Shown piece by piece: positions 43,556 through 52,771 of a stretch of DNA of 64,000 nucleotides. This DNA comes from Alphaproteobacteria bacterium. Its GTDB lineage: Bacteria; Pseudomonadota; Alphaproteobacteria; Micropepsales; Micropepsaceae. Each line of letters begins with the position of its first letter. The first letter of the stretch is position 1. The translations under genes and the position numbers were made by a program. Below the pieces are notes generated by a model. The model searched no databases and was not told the DNA's origin. It worked only from the letters and a program-made list of their open reading frames with translations. The stretch is from positions 62,001 through 126,000 of the forward strand of contig JADHVO010000002.1 in assembly GCA_016783965.1 (NCBI GenBank), written 5' to 3'.

Positions 43556-46500
43556 CTAGACCGACTCCACCATCGCCACGCCGGGCAGGGATTTGATGGC
43601 GTTCTTGATGGGGACGCTGACCTGCAAGGTCTTGGGCAGTTTGATCTCCACCTCTTCGCCGGCGGCGCCGGGGACGATGAAGGTGACGATGCCCTTGCCG
43701 GGCTGCTTGAGCTGGGCGGCGATGGCGCCGAGCGAGCTGTCGTCGCTGAGATAGATCTTCAGGCCCTCCCCCGCGTTGGCGGCGGCGACGTCGAGGTCGG
43801 CGATGGAGGCGGCGCGCAGTTTCAGCTCGTCGCCGTCCCAGTCGGCCGAGCAGGTGATCAAGAGCGACTTGCCGGCCTCCAGCAGCGGGCGCGCGGCGGC
43901 GAGCACTTCGGGGAACAGCATGACCTCGAACATGCCGGTCGGATCGGAGAACGAGACGAAGGCGTAGCTTTCATTGTTGCGGCTGCGCCGTTCGTATTTG
44001 CGGATCATGGTGCCGCCGAGCACCGCCTTGAAGCCGGCGCGGCGGCGATCCTCCTGCAGCGCGGAATAGGTCGTGGCGCCGAGGCGCTTCAGCGGCGCGG
44101 CATAGGCGTCGAGCGGGTGACCGGAAAGGTAGAAGCCCATGGCGCCGAACTCTTCGGTCAGCCGCTCATGGCCGGGCCAGTCGGCGACCCTGGCCAGACG
44201 GATATCGTCGTCGTTCGACTGTTCGACGCCGCCGAACAGCGAGGTCTGGCCCGACTCGCGCTCCATCGCGTTGCGCTGGGCGCTGTTGAGCAGGATGTCG
44301 GCGGATTCGACGACCTGGCGGCGGTTGCGGTTCATGCTGTCGAAGGCGCCGGCGCGGGCGAGCATTTCGAAGGCGCGCTTGTTGACCAGCTTCGGATCGA
44401 TGCGGCGCGCGAAATCGGCGAGACTGCGGAACAGGCCGCCGGCGCGGCGCTCCTCCACCACATGATCCATCGCCTGCTTGCCGACGCCCTTGACGGCTGC
44501 GAGCGCGTAATAGATCTCGCCCCTCTCCGCGTCGCACGAGAAGACGGAGTCGGAGCGATTCACGTCGGGCTGTAGCACCTTGACCCCGAGGCGCTGCGCT
44601 TCCTGGCGGAAGATGTTGAGGCGATCGGTGTTGCCGATATCGAGCGTCATCGACGCGGCGAGGAATTCGACCGGGTAGTTGGCCTTGAGATACGCGGTCT
44701 GGAACGCGACCTGGGCGTAGGCGGCGGCGTGGCCCTTGTTGAAGCCGTAGCCGGCGAACTTGGCGGCCTGCTCGAAGATCTGCGCGGCGACCGCCTTCGG
44801 CACGCCGTTCTTCACCGCGCCTTCGATGAATTTCGTTTCGTGCACCGCCATTTCGGAGGCGATCTTCTTGCCCATGGCGCGGCGCAGCAGGTCGGCGCCG
44901 CCCAGCGTGTAGCCGCCGAGGACGCGCGCGATGTTCATGACGTCTTCCTGATACGTCATGACGCCGAAGGTTTCGTTCAGGATCGGCTCCAGCGCGGGGT
45001 GGAGATATTCCGGCGGTTCCTTGCCGTTCTTCACCGCGATGTATTTCGGGATCGAGTCCATCGGGCCCGGGCGATAGAGCGCCACGAGCGCGATGAGATC
45101 GTGGATGCGGTCGGGCTTCATCTTGCGCAGCAGGTCGCGCATGCCGGCGCCTTCGAGCTGGAACACGCCGACGCTGTCGCCCTTGGACAGCATGTCGTAG
45201 GTGGCGGTGTCCTCGAAATCGATGCTCTGGGTGTGCAGTTCAATGCCGCGCTTCCTGAGCAGCTCTTCCGCCTTGGCGATGACGGTGAGCGTCTTGAGGC
45301 CGAGGAAGTCGAACTTCACCAGGCCGGCTTTTTCCGCGTCCTCGTAGTCGAACTGCGTCACCGGCATTTCGGAGCGCGGATCGCGGTAGAGCGGCACGAT
45401 CTCGTCCAGCGGACGGTCGCCGATCACGACGCCGGCGGGATGGGTGGAGGCGTGGCGGTACAGTCCCTCGATCTTCTCGACCACGCCGAACAGGCGTTCG
45501 GCGACGGGCTCCTGCTCCGCGATCTGTTGCAGGCGCGGTTCGGCTTCGATCGCTTCTTCCAGCGAGACGTGCTTGCCGGGCGGGTTGGGCACCAGCTTGG
45601 CGATGCGGTCGACGAGGCCGAGCGGCATCTGGAGCACGCGGCCGACGTCGCGCACCGCAGCGCGCGCCTGGAGCGAACCGAGCGCCATGATGTGCGCCAC
45701 GCGGTCGTGGCCGTACTTGTTGCGCACGTAGCGCACGACCTCGTCGCGGCGCTCCTGGCAGAAGTCGATATCGAAGTCCGGCATCGAGATGCGCTCCGGA
45801 TTGAGGAAGCGCTCGAACAGGAGGCCGAAGCGGATGGGATCGAGGTTGGTGATGTCAAGGGACCACGCGACCAGCGAGGTCGCGCCGGAGCCGCGGACCC
45901 CGACGGGAATGCCCTGCGCGCGCGTCCATTTCATGAAGTCGGACACGATCAGGAAGTAGCCCGGGAAATCCATCCGGATGATGGTGTTGAGCTCGAACTC
46001 CAGCCGGTCGAGATAGACCTGCTTGTCGGCGTGCAGGCCGTTTTCGGCGAGGCGGCGTTCGAGGCCGGCCGCGGATTGCGCGCGCAGCTCTTCCTCCGGC
46101 GTGCGGCCGGATTCCGGCACGAATTTCGGCAGGATCGGGTTGCGCTTCTTCGGCTTGAAGGCGCAGCGGCGCGCGATCTCGACCGTGTTCTCGATCGCCT
46201 CGGGCAGATCGGCGAATTGCGCGGCCATCTCAGCGGCGGACTTGAAGCGGTGCTCACGGGTCAGACGGCGGCGGTCGTCGGCGCTGACGAAAGTCGAGTC
46301 GGCGATGCACAACAATGCGTCGTGCGCTTCATACATGTCCGCCTTGCCGAAGTGCACGTCGTTGGTCGCGACCAGCGGGATGCCGCGGTCGTAGGCGATG
46401 TCGATCAGCTTCTCTTCGGTGGCGCGTTCCTCGGGCAGGCCGTGGCGCTGGAGCTCGATATAGAGGCGGTCGCCGAAGATGGCTTGCAGGCGCTCGACCA

Positions 46501-46990
46501 TCGCGTCGGCGGCGGCGAGCTGGCCTTCGAGCAGGAGCTTGTTGATCGGACCGCCGGGGCCGCCAGTGAGCGCAATCAGGCCGGCGTTGTGGTCGGCCAG
46601 CCAGCCAGCCTTCACATGCGGCCAGTCGCCGGGTTCGGCAGTGAGGAAGGCGCGCGAGAGCAGCTTGGTCAGATTCTCGTAGCCGGCCGGGTTCTGGACC
46701 AACAGCGCCATCGCCGGCGGCTTCTTCTTCGAACCAAGTTGCGGCGCGGCAGAGGCTTCGAGGTCGACCGATATCTGACAGCCGACGATCGGCTGTATGC
46801 CCTTCTTCGTCAGCGTGTCGCTCAACTCATAGACGCCGAAGAGGTTGTTGACGTCGGTTACGGCGACGGCTGGCATATCGTTCGCGAGCGCAAGTTCGGC
46901 CAATTCGTCCGGACGCACCGCGCCTTCGAGGAGCGAATATGCGCTCTTGGTGCGCAGATGGATAAAAGACGCCGGTTTGCGATCCGCCAT
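43556..46990 (-). CDS. dnaE: DNA polymerase III subunit alpha
   Basis: 1144 residues, the replicative DnaE1 type rather than the shorter error-prone DnaE2/ImuC. The PHP domain comes first (FIHLRTKSAYSLLEGAVRPD). The polymerase carboxylates are in PDFDIDFCQERRDEVV. The fingers region, a helix-hairpin-helix segment, the clamp-binding area, and an OB domain near the C-terminus (VLGGTMIRKYERRSRNN) follow. There is no SOS box upstream, consistent with a housekeeping gene. Its position near lolC-lolD is the usual alphaproteobacterial one, although several genes are inserted here. Confidence 0.98.
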   Translation of the reverse strand: MADRKPASFIHLRTKSAYSLLEGAVRPDELAELALANDMPAVAVTDVNNLFGVYELSDTLTKKGIQPIVGCQISVDLEASAAPQLGSKKKPPAMALLVQNPAGYENLTKLLSRAFLTAEPGDWPHVKAGWLADHNAGLIALTGGPGGPINKLLLEGQLAAADAMVERLQAIFGDRLYIELQRHGLPEERATEEKLIDIAYDRGIPLVATNDVHFGKADMYEAHDALLCIADSTFVSADDRRRLTREHRFKSAAEMAAQFADLPEAIENTVEIARRCAFKPKKRNPILPKFVPESGRTPEEELRAQSAAGLERRLAENGLHADKQVYLDRLEFELNTIIRMDFPGYFLIVSDFMKWTRAQGIPVGVRGSGATSLVAWSLDITNLDPIRFGLLFERFLNPERISMPDFDIDFCQERRDEVVRYVRNKYGHDRVAHIMALGSLQARAAVRDVGRVLQMPLGLVDRIAKLVPNPPGKHVSLEEAIEAEPRLQQIAEQEPVAERLFGVVEKIEGLYRHASTHPAGVVIGDRPLDEIVPLYRDPRSEMPVTQFDYEDAEKAGLVKFDFLGLKTLTVIAKAEELLRKRGIELHTQSIDFEDTATYDMLSKGDSVGVFQLEGAGMRDLLRKMKPDRIHDLIALVALYRPGPMDSIPKYIAVKNGKEPPEYLHPALEPILNETFGVMTYQEDVMNIARVLGGYTLGGADLLRRAMGKKIASEMAVHETKFIEGAVKNGVPKAVAAQIFEQAAKFAGYGFNKGHAAAYAQVAFQTAYLKANYPVEFLAASMTLDIGNTDRLNIFRQEAQRLGVKVLQPDVNRSDSVFSCDAERGEIYYALAAVKGVGKQAMDHVVEERRAGGLFRSLADFARRIDPKLVNKRAFEMLARAGAFDSMNRNRRQVVESADILLNSAQRNAMERESGQTSLFGGVEQSNDDDIRLARVADWPGHERLTEEFGAMGFYLSGHPLDAYAAPLKRLGATTYSALQEDRRRAGFKAVLGGTMIRKYERRSRNNESYAFVSFSDPTGMFEVMLFPEVLAAARPLLEAGKSLLITCSADWDGDELKLRAASIADLDVAAANAGEGLKIYLSDDSSLGAIAAQLKQPGKGIVTFIVPGAAGEEVEIKLPKTLQVSVPIKNAIKSLPGVAMVESV

Positions 46991-47116
46991 CGCCGTTCCG
47001 ATTCGATGTCATTGCCGTGGGACCAGTATCGGGTGCGGACCCGGCGGCGCGAGCGCCAATCGGGGTTCTCCACAAGTCCGATTTGAGTTGCTGAGATAGG
47101 GGCTCGGGTCCGCGTC

Positions 47117-47218
47117 TTAAAGAGACGACAGAAGGGCCTGGGCCACCGGCACCAAGAGGTACGACGAGGCCACGAACACCACCAAACTCACGCCAGCCGC
47201 TGCATCCTTGAACCACAT
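47117..47218 (-). CDS. Single-helix membrane microprotein
   Basis: 33 residues from the ATG at 47218, which has GGGAGA 8 bases upstream. After a short charged N-terminus (MWFKDAAAG) nearly all of it is one hydrophobic helix (VSLVVFVASSYLLVPVAQALL). It lies between the PCMT-like gene and dnaE on the same strand. It could be a membrane microprotein; the ribosome-binding site and the clean helix are the support. A longer frame to 47332 adds residues without a better start. Function unknown. Confidence 0.5.
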   Translation of the reverse strand: MWFKDAAAGVSLVVFVASSYLLVPVAQALLSSL

Positions 47219-47401
47219 GATCGCCGTCTCCCGTTTCAGGCGTGCATGTTCCCTTTGTGTTCTCTCGAAGTCAAGAACAAAAGGAGTCCGAATCTGATTC
47301 TCCGGGAGCATGTGAGCAAAACTTATCCACAAGAGGTTGGTTTCCCAGTTCCATCAAGGTGTTGGCTTGCGGAGCCCAGTGGAACAGCTTGTGGATTGAT
47401 T
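47219..47401. other. Spacer between the PCMT-like gene and the microprotein
   Basis: 183 bases. It holds one perfect DnaA-box sequence TTATCCACA (47323-47331) and a weaker one on the other strand near 47390-47398 (TGTGGATTG). No terminator with a T tail was seen. Two boxes alone do not make an origin. Confidence 0.4.
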
Positions 47402-48271
47402 TCAATCAATTGCCAGGCACCAGCCATCGCCGTGGGCGATGCAGCGGTCGTCCTTCTCATGCGGGTGGCGCAGGAGGCGGGTAATGTTCCGCGCCTTGGG
47501 TTTGCCCATGGCCTCGGCCAAGACCTGTTCAGCGGCGGCGTCGCGCATGCCGGCGCAGGGGAAAATCATCGTGGGTGAGAGCCAGCGGGCGGGATAGTCG
47601 TCGCCCTGGCGCGTAATGCCGAGGACGCCGCCTACATTGGCCGCGGCCATCAGCGCGTCCGGCCCGGCGGGGCGATTGACGGTAAGCGGCAGGATCAGGC
47701 GACCGCCGTCCTTGAGGTTGTCGAGCCAGTTGGCGGCGGGCCGTGTGGCACCGGCATTGACGTAGATGACGTCGGCGGGCGCGAAGGGGACGGTGGCACC
47801 GTCGCCCTGCTTGATCTCGACGTTCGGCCAGGCTGCGAAGTTCGCGGCGGCGCGGGCGGCGAGGCCGGGCTCATATTCGATGCCGGTCACCCAGCCGGTG
47901 CGGCCGGTGAGATGCGCCATCAATGCGGTGTAGTAGCCGACGCCCGCACCGACATGGACGACGTGGTCGCCGGGCCGGATCGCGGCGGCGTGCAGGAGCA
48001 TCGCGTGGAAGTGGGGCTGGCCGTTGTTGAGGCCGCGCTCCGGGATCAGGCCGAAGAGATCGTCGGTGTAGAGGTGCACCGGGTCGGCAGAGGGCGTCGG
48101 CTCGTAGCCTTTGCCGAAGCGCACGATCTGCCAAGGGCCGGGCCCCAGGAAATCCTCGCGGCGGACGGCGGCGAAGGCGGCTTCCAGCGCCGGGTCATCC
48201 GTGACCCGTGCCTTCTCCAGCGTCTGCCGCGCATAGGCGGCCCTGACCGGCGCGAGCCCGTCGTCTGCCAT
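47402..48271 (-). CDS. Protein-L-isoaspartate O-methyltransferase family protein
   Basis: 289 residues, longer than the usual 210. SAM-binding motif GDHVVHVGAGVGYYTALMA is near residue 100, followed by the acidic end of the second strand (GIEYEPGLA), GDGATVPFAPADVIYVNAGA and the GGRLILPLT strand of PCMT-type enzymes. The canonical PCMT repairs isoaspartate; in this divergent subgroup the substrate may differ. The C-terminal 70 residues are outside the core. It is divergent from the HicB-like gene, whose operator sites lie in the shared promoter region. Confidence 0.85.
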   Translation of the reverse strand: MADDGLAPVRAAYARQTLEKARVTDDPALEAAFAAVRREDFLGPGPWQIVRFGKGYEPTPSADPVHLYTDDLFGLIPERGLNNGQPHFHAMLLHAAAIRPGDHVVHVGAGVGYYTALMAHLTGRTGWVTGIEYEPGLAARAAANFAAWPNVEIKQGDGATVPFAPADVIYVNAGATRPAANWLDNLKDGGRLILPLTVNRPAGPDALMAAANVGGVLGITRQGDDYPARWLSPTMIFPCAGMRDAAAEQVLAEAMGKPKARNITRLLRHPHEKDDRCIAHGDGWCLAID

Positions 48272-48320
48272 ATCCCACCTGCCCTGCCCGCTGTTGCACG
48301 ACCACGGGCCGTTCTATCGT

Positions 48321-48336
48321 TGTGTCGATTAACACA
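48321..48336. promoter_or_regulatory. Upstream TGTGT-N6-ACACA operator half of the HicB promoter
   Basis: TGTGTCGATTAACACA, an inverted repeat with a 6-base centre. It shares arms and spacing with the larger palindrome 27 bases downstream, which suggests two sites for the same regulator, most simply HicB itself. Confidence 0.6.
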
Positions 48337-48343
48337 CTTGAGT

Positions 48344-48367
48344 TCGGTGTGTGATATCACACACCGA
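48344..48367. promoter_or_regulatory. 24-base perfect palindrome, putative HicB operator
   Basis: Perfect palindrome from 48344 to 48367 with core TGTGTGATATCACACA (48348-48363). It ends 13 bases before the HicB ATG. The TGTGT-N6-ACACA arrangement is repeated at 48321-48336. Ribbon-helix-helix antitoxins usually bind such sites, so autoregulation is likely. Confidence 0.7.
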
Positions 48368-48380
48368 TGAGGAGCGCCAG

Positions 48381-48827
48381 ATGACCGCCCGGCTTTATCC
48401 CGCCGTTCTCGAGAAGGGGCCGAAGAAGACCTTCGCGGCCTGGATGCCGGATTTCCCCGACTGCGTGGCGGCGGGGACCACGCAGGAACAGGCGCTGGAA
48501 AAACTGGACGCCCGGGTGGCGCAGGCGGCGGAAACGCTGGCCGAAGGCGACAAGGAGATGCCGGAACCGACGCCGATTGACCGGATCGAGAAGCCGGCGG
48601 CATTCCTCGCCTTCGTGATGGTGAAGGTGGCGCCACCCAATCCGTCGGAGCGGGTGAATGTCTATCTGCCGAAGAACCTGATCACGAAAGCCGACCAGCG
48701 CGCGGCGGATCTGGGCATGAGCCGGTCGAGCTTCTTCGGGCTGGCACTGAACCTCGCGCTCAGCGCGTATGGCGCGGCCGGGTTCATGGGCGTGGCGCGC
48801 GCCGCGGTGGCGAAGAAGCCGCGATAG
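48381..48827 (+). CDS. HicB-family antitoxin-like protein, no HicA partner
   Basis: 148 residues from the ATG at 48381 with GAGGAG upstream. The N-terminal part is the HicB pseudo-RNase H fold (YPAVLEKGPKKTFAAWMPDF, PDCVAAGTTQEQALEKL). The C-terminal part is a ribbon-helix-helix DNA-binding domain (VNVYLPKNLITKADQRA, then LGMSRSSFFGLALNLAL). HicB normally neutralises the small HicA mRNA-cleaving toxin, whose gene is adjacent. No HicA-like frame exists on either side here, so it may act alone as a repressor or be a relic. Confidence 0.85.
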   Translation: MTARLYPAVLEKGPKKTFAAWMPDFPDCVAAGTTQEQALEKLDARVAQAAETLAEGDKEMPEPTPIDRIEKPAAFLAFVMVKVAPPNPSERVNVYLPKNLITKADQRAADLGMSRSSFFGLALNLALSAYGAAGFMGVARAAVAKKPR

Positions 48828-48829
48828 AC

Positions 48830-48992
48830 GTCTTTCCTTCCCGTTTACGGGGAAGGTGGATCGCGACGCGAAAGCGGCGCGAGACGAAAGGGGGGAGAAT
48901 CCCGGGCTGGCGAACTTGCGCCATCGGGATTCCCCCCATCCACCATTCGCTCCGCGAATAGTCCCCCTTCCCCGTAAACGGGGCAGGAAAAA
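48830..48992. repeat. Long imperfect palindromic repeat between hicB-like and LysR genes
   Basis: Outer arms (TTCCTTCCCGTTTACGGGGA from about 48834 and its near-complement ending about 48990) and an inner pair (GGGGGAGAATCCCG near 48891-48904 with CGGGATTCCCCCC near 48926-48938) fold into one composite hairpin. The type CTTCCCCGTTTACGGGGAAGGTGG is a dispersed alphaproteobacterial intergenic palindrome. It may also stop the two convergent transcripts. Confidence 0.75.
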
Positions 48993-49892
48993 TTAGCCGA
49001 TAGCCTCGCGTATCTGGCCGAGCAGCCAGTCGATGCCGGCGTCCTGGCTGCCGGCGCGGCGCACCGCGCTGACTTCGATGCTCAGCGGTTCGAAAGGCGG
49101 CTTGATCACCTGGAGACCGAGGAGCCTGGCCTGGCGCTCCGCCAGCTTGCGCGGACAGGTGGCGATGGCATCGCTCTTCGCCACGATCATCAGCACGGCC
49201 AGCCAGCCGGGGACGGCGGCGCTGTAGGCGATCTCCGGAGTCTCGGCGGTATCCGGGCCGGCTTCGCTCTCGGAATAGGCAAAGACGTGACCGATGGACT
49301 GGTATTGCTTCGCCGTGATGCGGCCCCTGAGCTGTGGATGCCTGCGGCGGGCGGCGACGCAATACCTGTCGCGGTAGATGGGCTCGCTGACGAATTCCGG
49401 CGGCAGTGGACCGAAGCGGCCGAGCGCGAGATCGAGGCGGCCGCCGCGCAACTCCTCGAGCACATGCGCGGGCGAGAGATGGCTGATACCGACCCGCACG
49501 TTCGGCGCGCGCTTGCGGAGAGCGTTGACGAGATCGGCGCCGATGAGCGCCGCAACGAACTCGGGCACCGCAATGAAGAAGCGCCGCGTGCTCCGCGCCG
49601 GGTCGAAGGCGTCGCGGCGGCGGAGGGTGGCGTCGAGCTGGTCGAGCAGCGCATCGATGCGCGGGCCGAGTTCCAGCGCGCTGCGCGTGGGATCGAGGCC
49701 GTGCGGGCGGCGGACGAACAGCGGATCGTCGAAGACATCGCGCAGGCGCGTGAGCGCATGGCTGACGGCGGACTGCGAGAGGCCGAGGTCCCGCGCGACG
49801 GCCGTTGTGCGGCGGCGGCGCAGCAGGCCGCGGAAGACCAGCAGCAGGCCGCCATCGAGACGACGGATATTATTGGCATCGATATCACTCAT
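48993..49892 (-). CDS. LysR-family transcriptional regulator
   Basis: 299 residues. The N-terminal winged helix-turn-helix is clear (TTAVARDLGLSQSAVSHALT, then RLRDVFDDPLFVRRPHGL). The substrate-binding domain (about 95-299) has two periplasmic-protein-like lobes. It is divergent from the TorF-type porin gene with only 48 bases between the starts, so it most likely regulates that porin and itself. The inducer is unknown. The downstream side is a palindromic repeat. Confidence 0.94.
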   Translation of the reverse strand: MSDIDANNIRRLDGGLLLVFRGLLRRRRTTAVARDLGLSQSAVSHALTRLRDVFDDPLFVRRPHGLDPTRSALELGPRIDALLDQLDATLRRRDAFDPARSTRRFFIAVPEFVAALIGADLVNALRKRAPNVRVGISHLSPAHVLEELRGGRLDLALGRFGPLPPEFVSEPIYRDRYCVAARRRHPQLRGRITAKQYQSIGHVFAYSESEAGPDTAETPEIAYSAAVPGWLAVLMIVAKSDAIATCPRKLAERQARLLGLQVIKPPFEPLSIEVSAVRRAGSQDAGIDWLLGQIREAIG

Positions 49893-49940
49893 GAGAGTAA
49901 TTCAGTATCCGAATTTCCGGCGGCCGCCTAGCGTCGCGGC

Positions 49941-50684
49941 ATGAGATCGTTTCTTTTCGGATTGCTGGTTGCTGCGGCCGTCCTACTCGGCGACAACGCA
50001 TGCGCCGCGGAGTACGGCAACCTGTACGGCTATGTCGACTGGGTCAGCGACTATCGCTTCAATGCGGCGAGCGAGAGCGACCGGCATGGCGTTGTGCAGG
50101 GCGGGCTGCACTGGGCGGCGCCGGGCGACTTCTATGCCGGGGTGTTCTTGAGCCAGGTCGACTTCAACGACTTCCGCCGCACGTCGACCGAGGCCGACAT
50201 CTATGGCGGCAAGCATATTCGCTGGGACACGAACGACCTGAATCTGGAAGTGTTGTACGGCGTCTATCCCGATACGGCAGGGCATCCGAGCTATCTGCCG
50301 CAAGGTGCGATCCTGCCCACCTACAATTTCGCCGAGCTTTCGGCCGAGCTGACGCACAGCTTCGGGGCGCTGAGCCTGGGCAGCCGGCTGATCGTCGAGC
50401 CGCGTCCCGAGAACCACGGCGGCGTGTTCACGTCGGTTGGCGGGTCCGGCAGCTATGCCGTGAACGACTGGCTGTCCGCGACCGCGCATGTGACCCGGAT
50501 GTGGCAGAACCGCGGGCCGCAGGGATGGTCGGGCGACGCGGGGCTGACCGCGACCTGGCGGCAGCAGTGGGTGTTCGACCTGCGGTACTACGCGTCGGAT
50601 GTCACACGTGCGGATTGCTACGGGACCAATTGGTGCGGGCCAGCCGTCGTGGCCAAGGTTACCTATCAGTTCCAGGTCTTGTGA
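49941..50684 (+). CDS. TorF-family putative outer-membrane porin
   Basis: 247 residues with a signal peptide (MRSFLFGLLVAAAVLLGDNA, cleaved after CAA). The mature protein is a run of amphipathic beta strands with the family start YVDWVSDYRFNAASESDR and an outer-membrane-like last strand ending VTYQFQVL. It fits the TIGR02001-type porin-like family. It would form a small outer-membrane barrel; the permeant is unknown. It is divergent from a LysR regulator that probably controls it, and converges on lolD 4 bases after its stop. Confidence 0.85.
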   Translation: MRSFLFGLLVAAAVLLGDNACAAEYGNLYGYVDWVSDYRFNAASESDRHGVVQGGLHWAAPGDFYAGVFLSQVDFNDFRRTSTEADIYGGKHIRWDTNDLNLEVLYGVYPDTAGHPSYLPQGAILPTYNFAELSAELTHSFGALSLGSRLIVEPRPENHGGVFTSVGGSGSYAVNDWLSATAHVTRMWQNRGPQGWSGDAGLTATWRQQWVFDLRYYASDVTRADCYGTNWCGPAVVAKVTYQFQVL

Positions 50685-50688
50685 GACG

Positions 50689-51390
50689 TCAGGCGTGGGC
50701 CGCGAGCTTCCCGGCGTCGACCAGCTGGCCGTCCTGGAGCATCACGATGCGATCCATCTGGGCGGCGAGCTCCAGATTGTGGGTGGCGACCAGCGCGGCG
50801 AGGCCTTCGGAGCGGACGAGATCGACCAGCGCGTCGAACACGCCGCCGGACGTGCGGGTGTCGAGATTGCCGGTGGGCTCGTCGGCCAGGAGGATGCGCG
50901 GGCGGTTGGCGAGCGCGCGGGCAATCGCGACGCGCTGTTGCTCGCCGCCGGAGAGTTGCGCGGGGCGATGAGTCAGGCGCTCGCCGAGGCCGAGATGGGT
51001 GAGGATGTGGCGCGCATCGCGCTCGCACTCGCCGCGGGGACGGCCGGCGATGCGCATGGGCATGACCACGTTCTCCAACGCGGAGAATTCGGGCAGCAGA
51101 TGGTGCGCCTGGTAGACGAAGCCGATGGTGTCGCGGCGGATGCGGGTGCGCTCGGCATCGGCGAGCGTCGAAGCGGGTGCGCCCATGACGTAGACCTCGC
51201 CGCTCGACGGCGCCTCGAGCAGGCCGGCCATGTGCAGCAGCGATGACTTGCCGGCGCCGGACTGCCCCACGAGCGCGACGAGTTCGCCTTCGCGCAGCGT
51301 GAGGTTGATGTTGCTAAACACTTCGAGTTGGCCGCCGTCACCGGACTTGTAGATGCGGCTGACGTTCTCGAGGCGGAGCGCGTCACTCAT
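50689..51390 (-). CDS. lolD: Lipoprotein-releasing ABC transporter ATP-binding protein LolD
   Basis: 233 residues. Walker [13 protein letters not shown], the Q loop [18 protein letters not shown] (typical of LolD), the signature [15 protein letters not shown], Walker [13 protein letters not shown] and the H switch ATHNLEL are all present. It powers release of lipoproteins from the inner membrane to LolA. It overlaps the end of lolC by 8 bases, so it is translated from the same mRNA as lolC and, further up, the toxin-antitoxin pair. Confidence 0.96.
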   Translation of the reverse strand: MSDALRLENVSRIYKSGDGGQLEVFSNINLTLREGELVALVGQSGAGKSSLLHMAGLLEAPSSGEVYVMGAPASTLADAERTRIRRDTIGFVYQAHHLLPEFSALENVVMPMRIAGRPRGECERDARHILTHLGLGERLTHRPAQLSGGEQQRVAIARALANRPRILLADEPTGNLDTRTSGGVFDALVDLVRSEGLAALVATHNLELAAQMDRIVMLQDGQLVDAGKLAAHA

Positions 51391-52771
51391 AGCGCAGCGC
51401 CTCCACCGGATCGATGCGCGCGGCGCGCCAGGAAGGATAGAGAGTCGCCAGCAGCGTGAGCGTCAGCGACATGATGACGACGTAGACGACCTCCACCGGA
51501 TCCATCTCGGCCGGCATGCGGGAGAGGAAATAGATCTCCGGATTGAAAAGCGTGGTGCCGGTCAGCGAGGACAAGAACTGGCGGATCCCCTCGATGTTGG
51601 AGCAGAAGGCGACGCCGAAGATGAAGCCGAACGCAGTGCCGACCACGCCGATCGACGTGCCCGCGATCAGGAACACGCGCATGATGGCGCCGCGCGTCGC
51701 GCCCATGGTTCGCAGGATCGCGATGTCGGAGGACTTGTCCTTCACCAGCATGATCATGCCGGAGATGATGTTGAGCGCGGCGACCGCGATGATCAGCGAC
51801 AAGATCAGGAACATGATCACGCGCTCGACCTCCAGCGCCTCGAACAGGCTGGAGCTGATCTTCTGCCACGAAAGCGCCCGGGCGTAAGGTCCGGCGGCGT
51901 CCTGGATCGGGCCGAGCAGTCCATTCACGTGGTCGGCGTCGTCGATCATCACCTCGAGGCCGGTGACGGTGGCGCCCATGTTGAAATAGGCCTGCGCCTC
52001 GTCCAGCGGCATGAAAACGTAGGCGGAGTCGTATTCGCTGTGGCCGATCTGGAAGGTACCGGCGACGGTATAGGTCTTGATGCGCGGCGTGACGCCGAAG
52101 GGTGTAACGTTGCCGCGCGGAGCGATAAGCGTGATCTGTCCGCCAGGCTGGAGGCCAAGACGCGCAGCGAGGCGCGCGCCGATGATCACGCTGTCGTTGT
52201 TGTAATCCCTGAGAGCATCGGGGGAAAGGGACTTGTAGACGGCAGTCAGGCCCTTCAGGTCGCTGCCGCGGATGCCGCGCACGATCACGCCGGGCGAGGA
52301 CCCGCCACCGGACGCGAGCGCCTGCCCTTCGACAATCGGCGCGGCCCGGGTGACGCCGGGCACGGCACGGACGCGGGCGGCGACGGCGTCGTAATTCGGC
52401 AGGCCGCCGGCCATGCCCTGCACCAGCACATGGCCTTGCAGGCCGAGGATGCGGTTCAGCAGCTCGTGCCGGAAGCCGTTCATCACCGCCATCACGATGA
52501 TCAGCGCTGCGACACCGATCATAATGCCGAGCAGGGACATGATCGAGATGATCGAGACGAAGCCCTCTTTGCGCGTCGGGCGGATGTAGCGAGCGGCGAG
52601 CGTCCACTCGAAGGCGGAGAACGGCGCAATGGTTCGGGAGCGTGGCGCGGGGGGCGCTGCGGCTGAGGCGGCGGGCTGTGGCGTGACGATGGGCGGAAGC
52701 TCGTCGCCAAGAGCTGGATTGCCGGCGGCGGCGATGCGCGACACGCGATCCGCATAGGGATGATCGGCCAT
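51383..52771 (-). CDS. lolC: Lipoprotein-releasing ABC transporter permease (LolC/E type)
   Basis: 462 residues. Four membrane helices: one near the start ([20 protein letters not shown]) and three at the C-terminal end, with a large periplasmic MacB-like core between. The core contains [24 protein letters not shown] sequence and the typical [15 protein letters not shown] beginning. About 50 extra Pro/Ala-rich residues stand in front of that beginning. The start is set by a one-base overlap (TGATG) with the antitoxin gene. A single LolC/E protein presumably forms a homodimer, as is common outside Enterobacteria. Confidence 0.94.
   Translation of the reverse strand: MADHPYADRVSRIAAAGNPALGDELPPIVTPQPAASAAAPPAPRSRTIAPFSAFEWTLAARYIRPTRKEGFVSIISIMSLLGIMIGVAALIIVMAVMNGFRHELLNRILGLQGHVLVQGMAGGLPNYDAVAARVRAVPGVTRAAPIVEGQALASGGGSSPGVIVRGIRGSDLKGLTAVYKSLSPDALRDYNNDSVIIGARLAARLGLQPGGQITLIAPRGNVTPFGVTPRIKTYTVAGTFQIGHSEYDSAYVFMPLDEAQAYFNMGATVTGLEVMIDDADHVNGLLGPIQDAAGPYARALSWQKISSSLFEALEVERVIMFLILSLIIAVAALNIISGMIMLVKDKSSDIAILRTMGATRGAIMRVFLIAGTSIGVVGTAFGFIFGVAFCSNIEGIRQFLSSLTGTTLFNPEIYFLSRMPAEMDPVEVVYVVIMSLTLTLLATLYPSWRAARIDPVEALRYE

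Noticed and set aside
44729..47086. Plus-strand open frame of 785 codons opposite dnaE
   Set aside because: Shadow of dnaE; composition (Asp/Gly/Val/His/Arg-rich) is typical of antisense reading in GC-rich DNA.
47323..47398. DnaA-box-like sequences near dnaE, as a possible origin
   Set aside because: One perfect 9-mer and one degenerate one are expected by chance at about this rate in 64 kb; there is no AT-rich unwinding region or origin gene context.
48769..48996. HicA toxin frame after the HicB-like gene
   Set aside because: The only frame there lies in a palindromic repeat and has no HicA double-stranded-RNA-binding signature.
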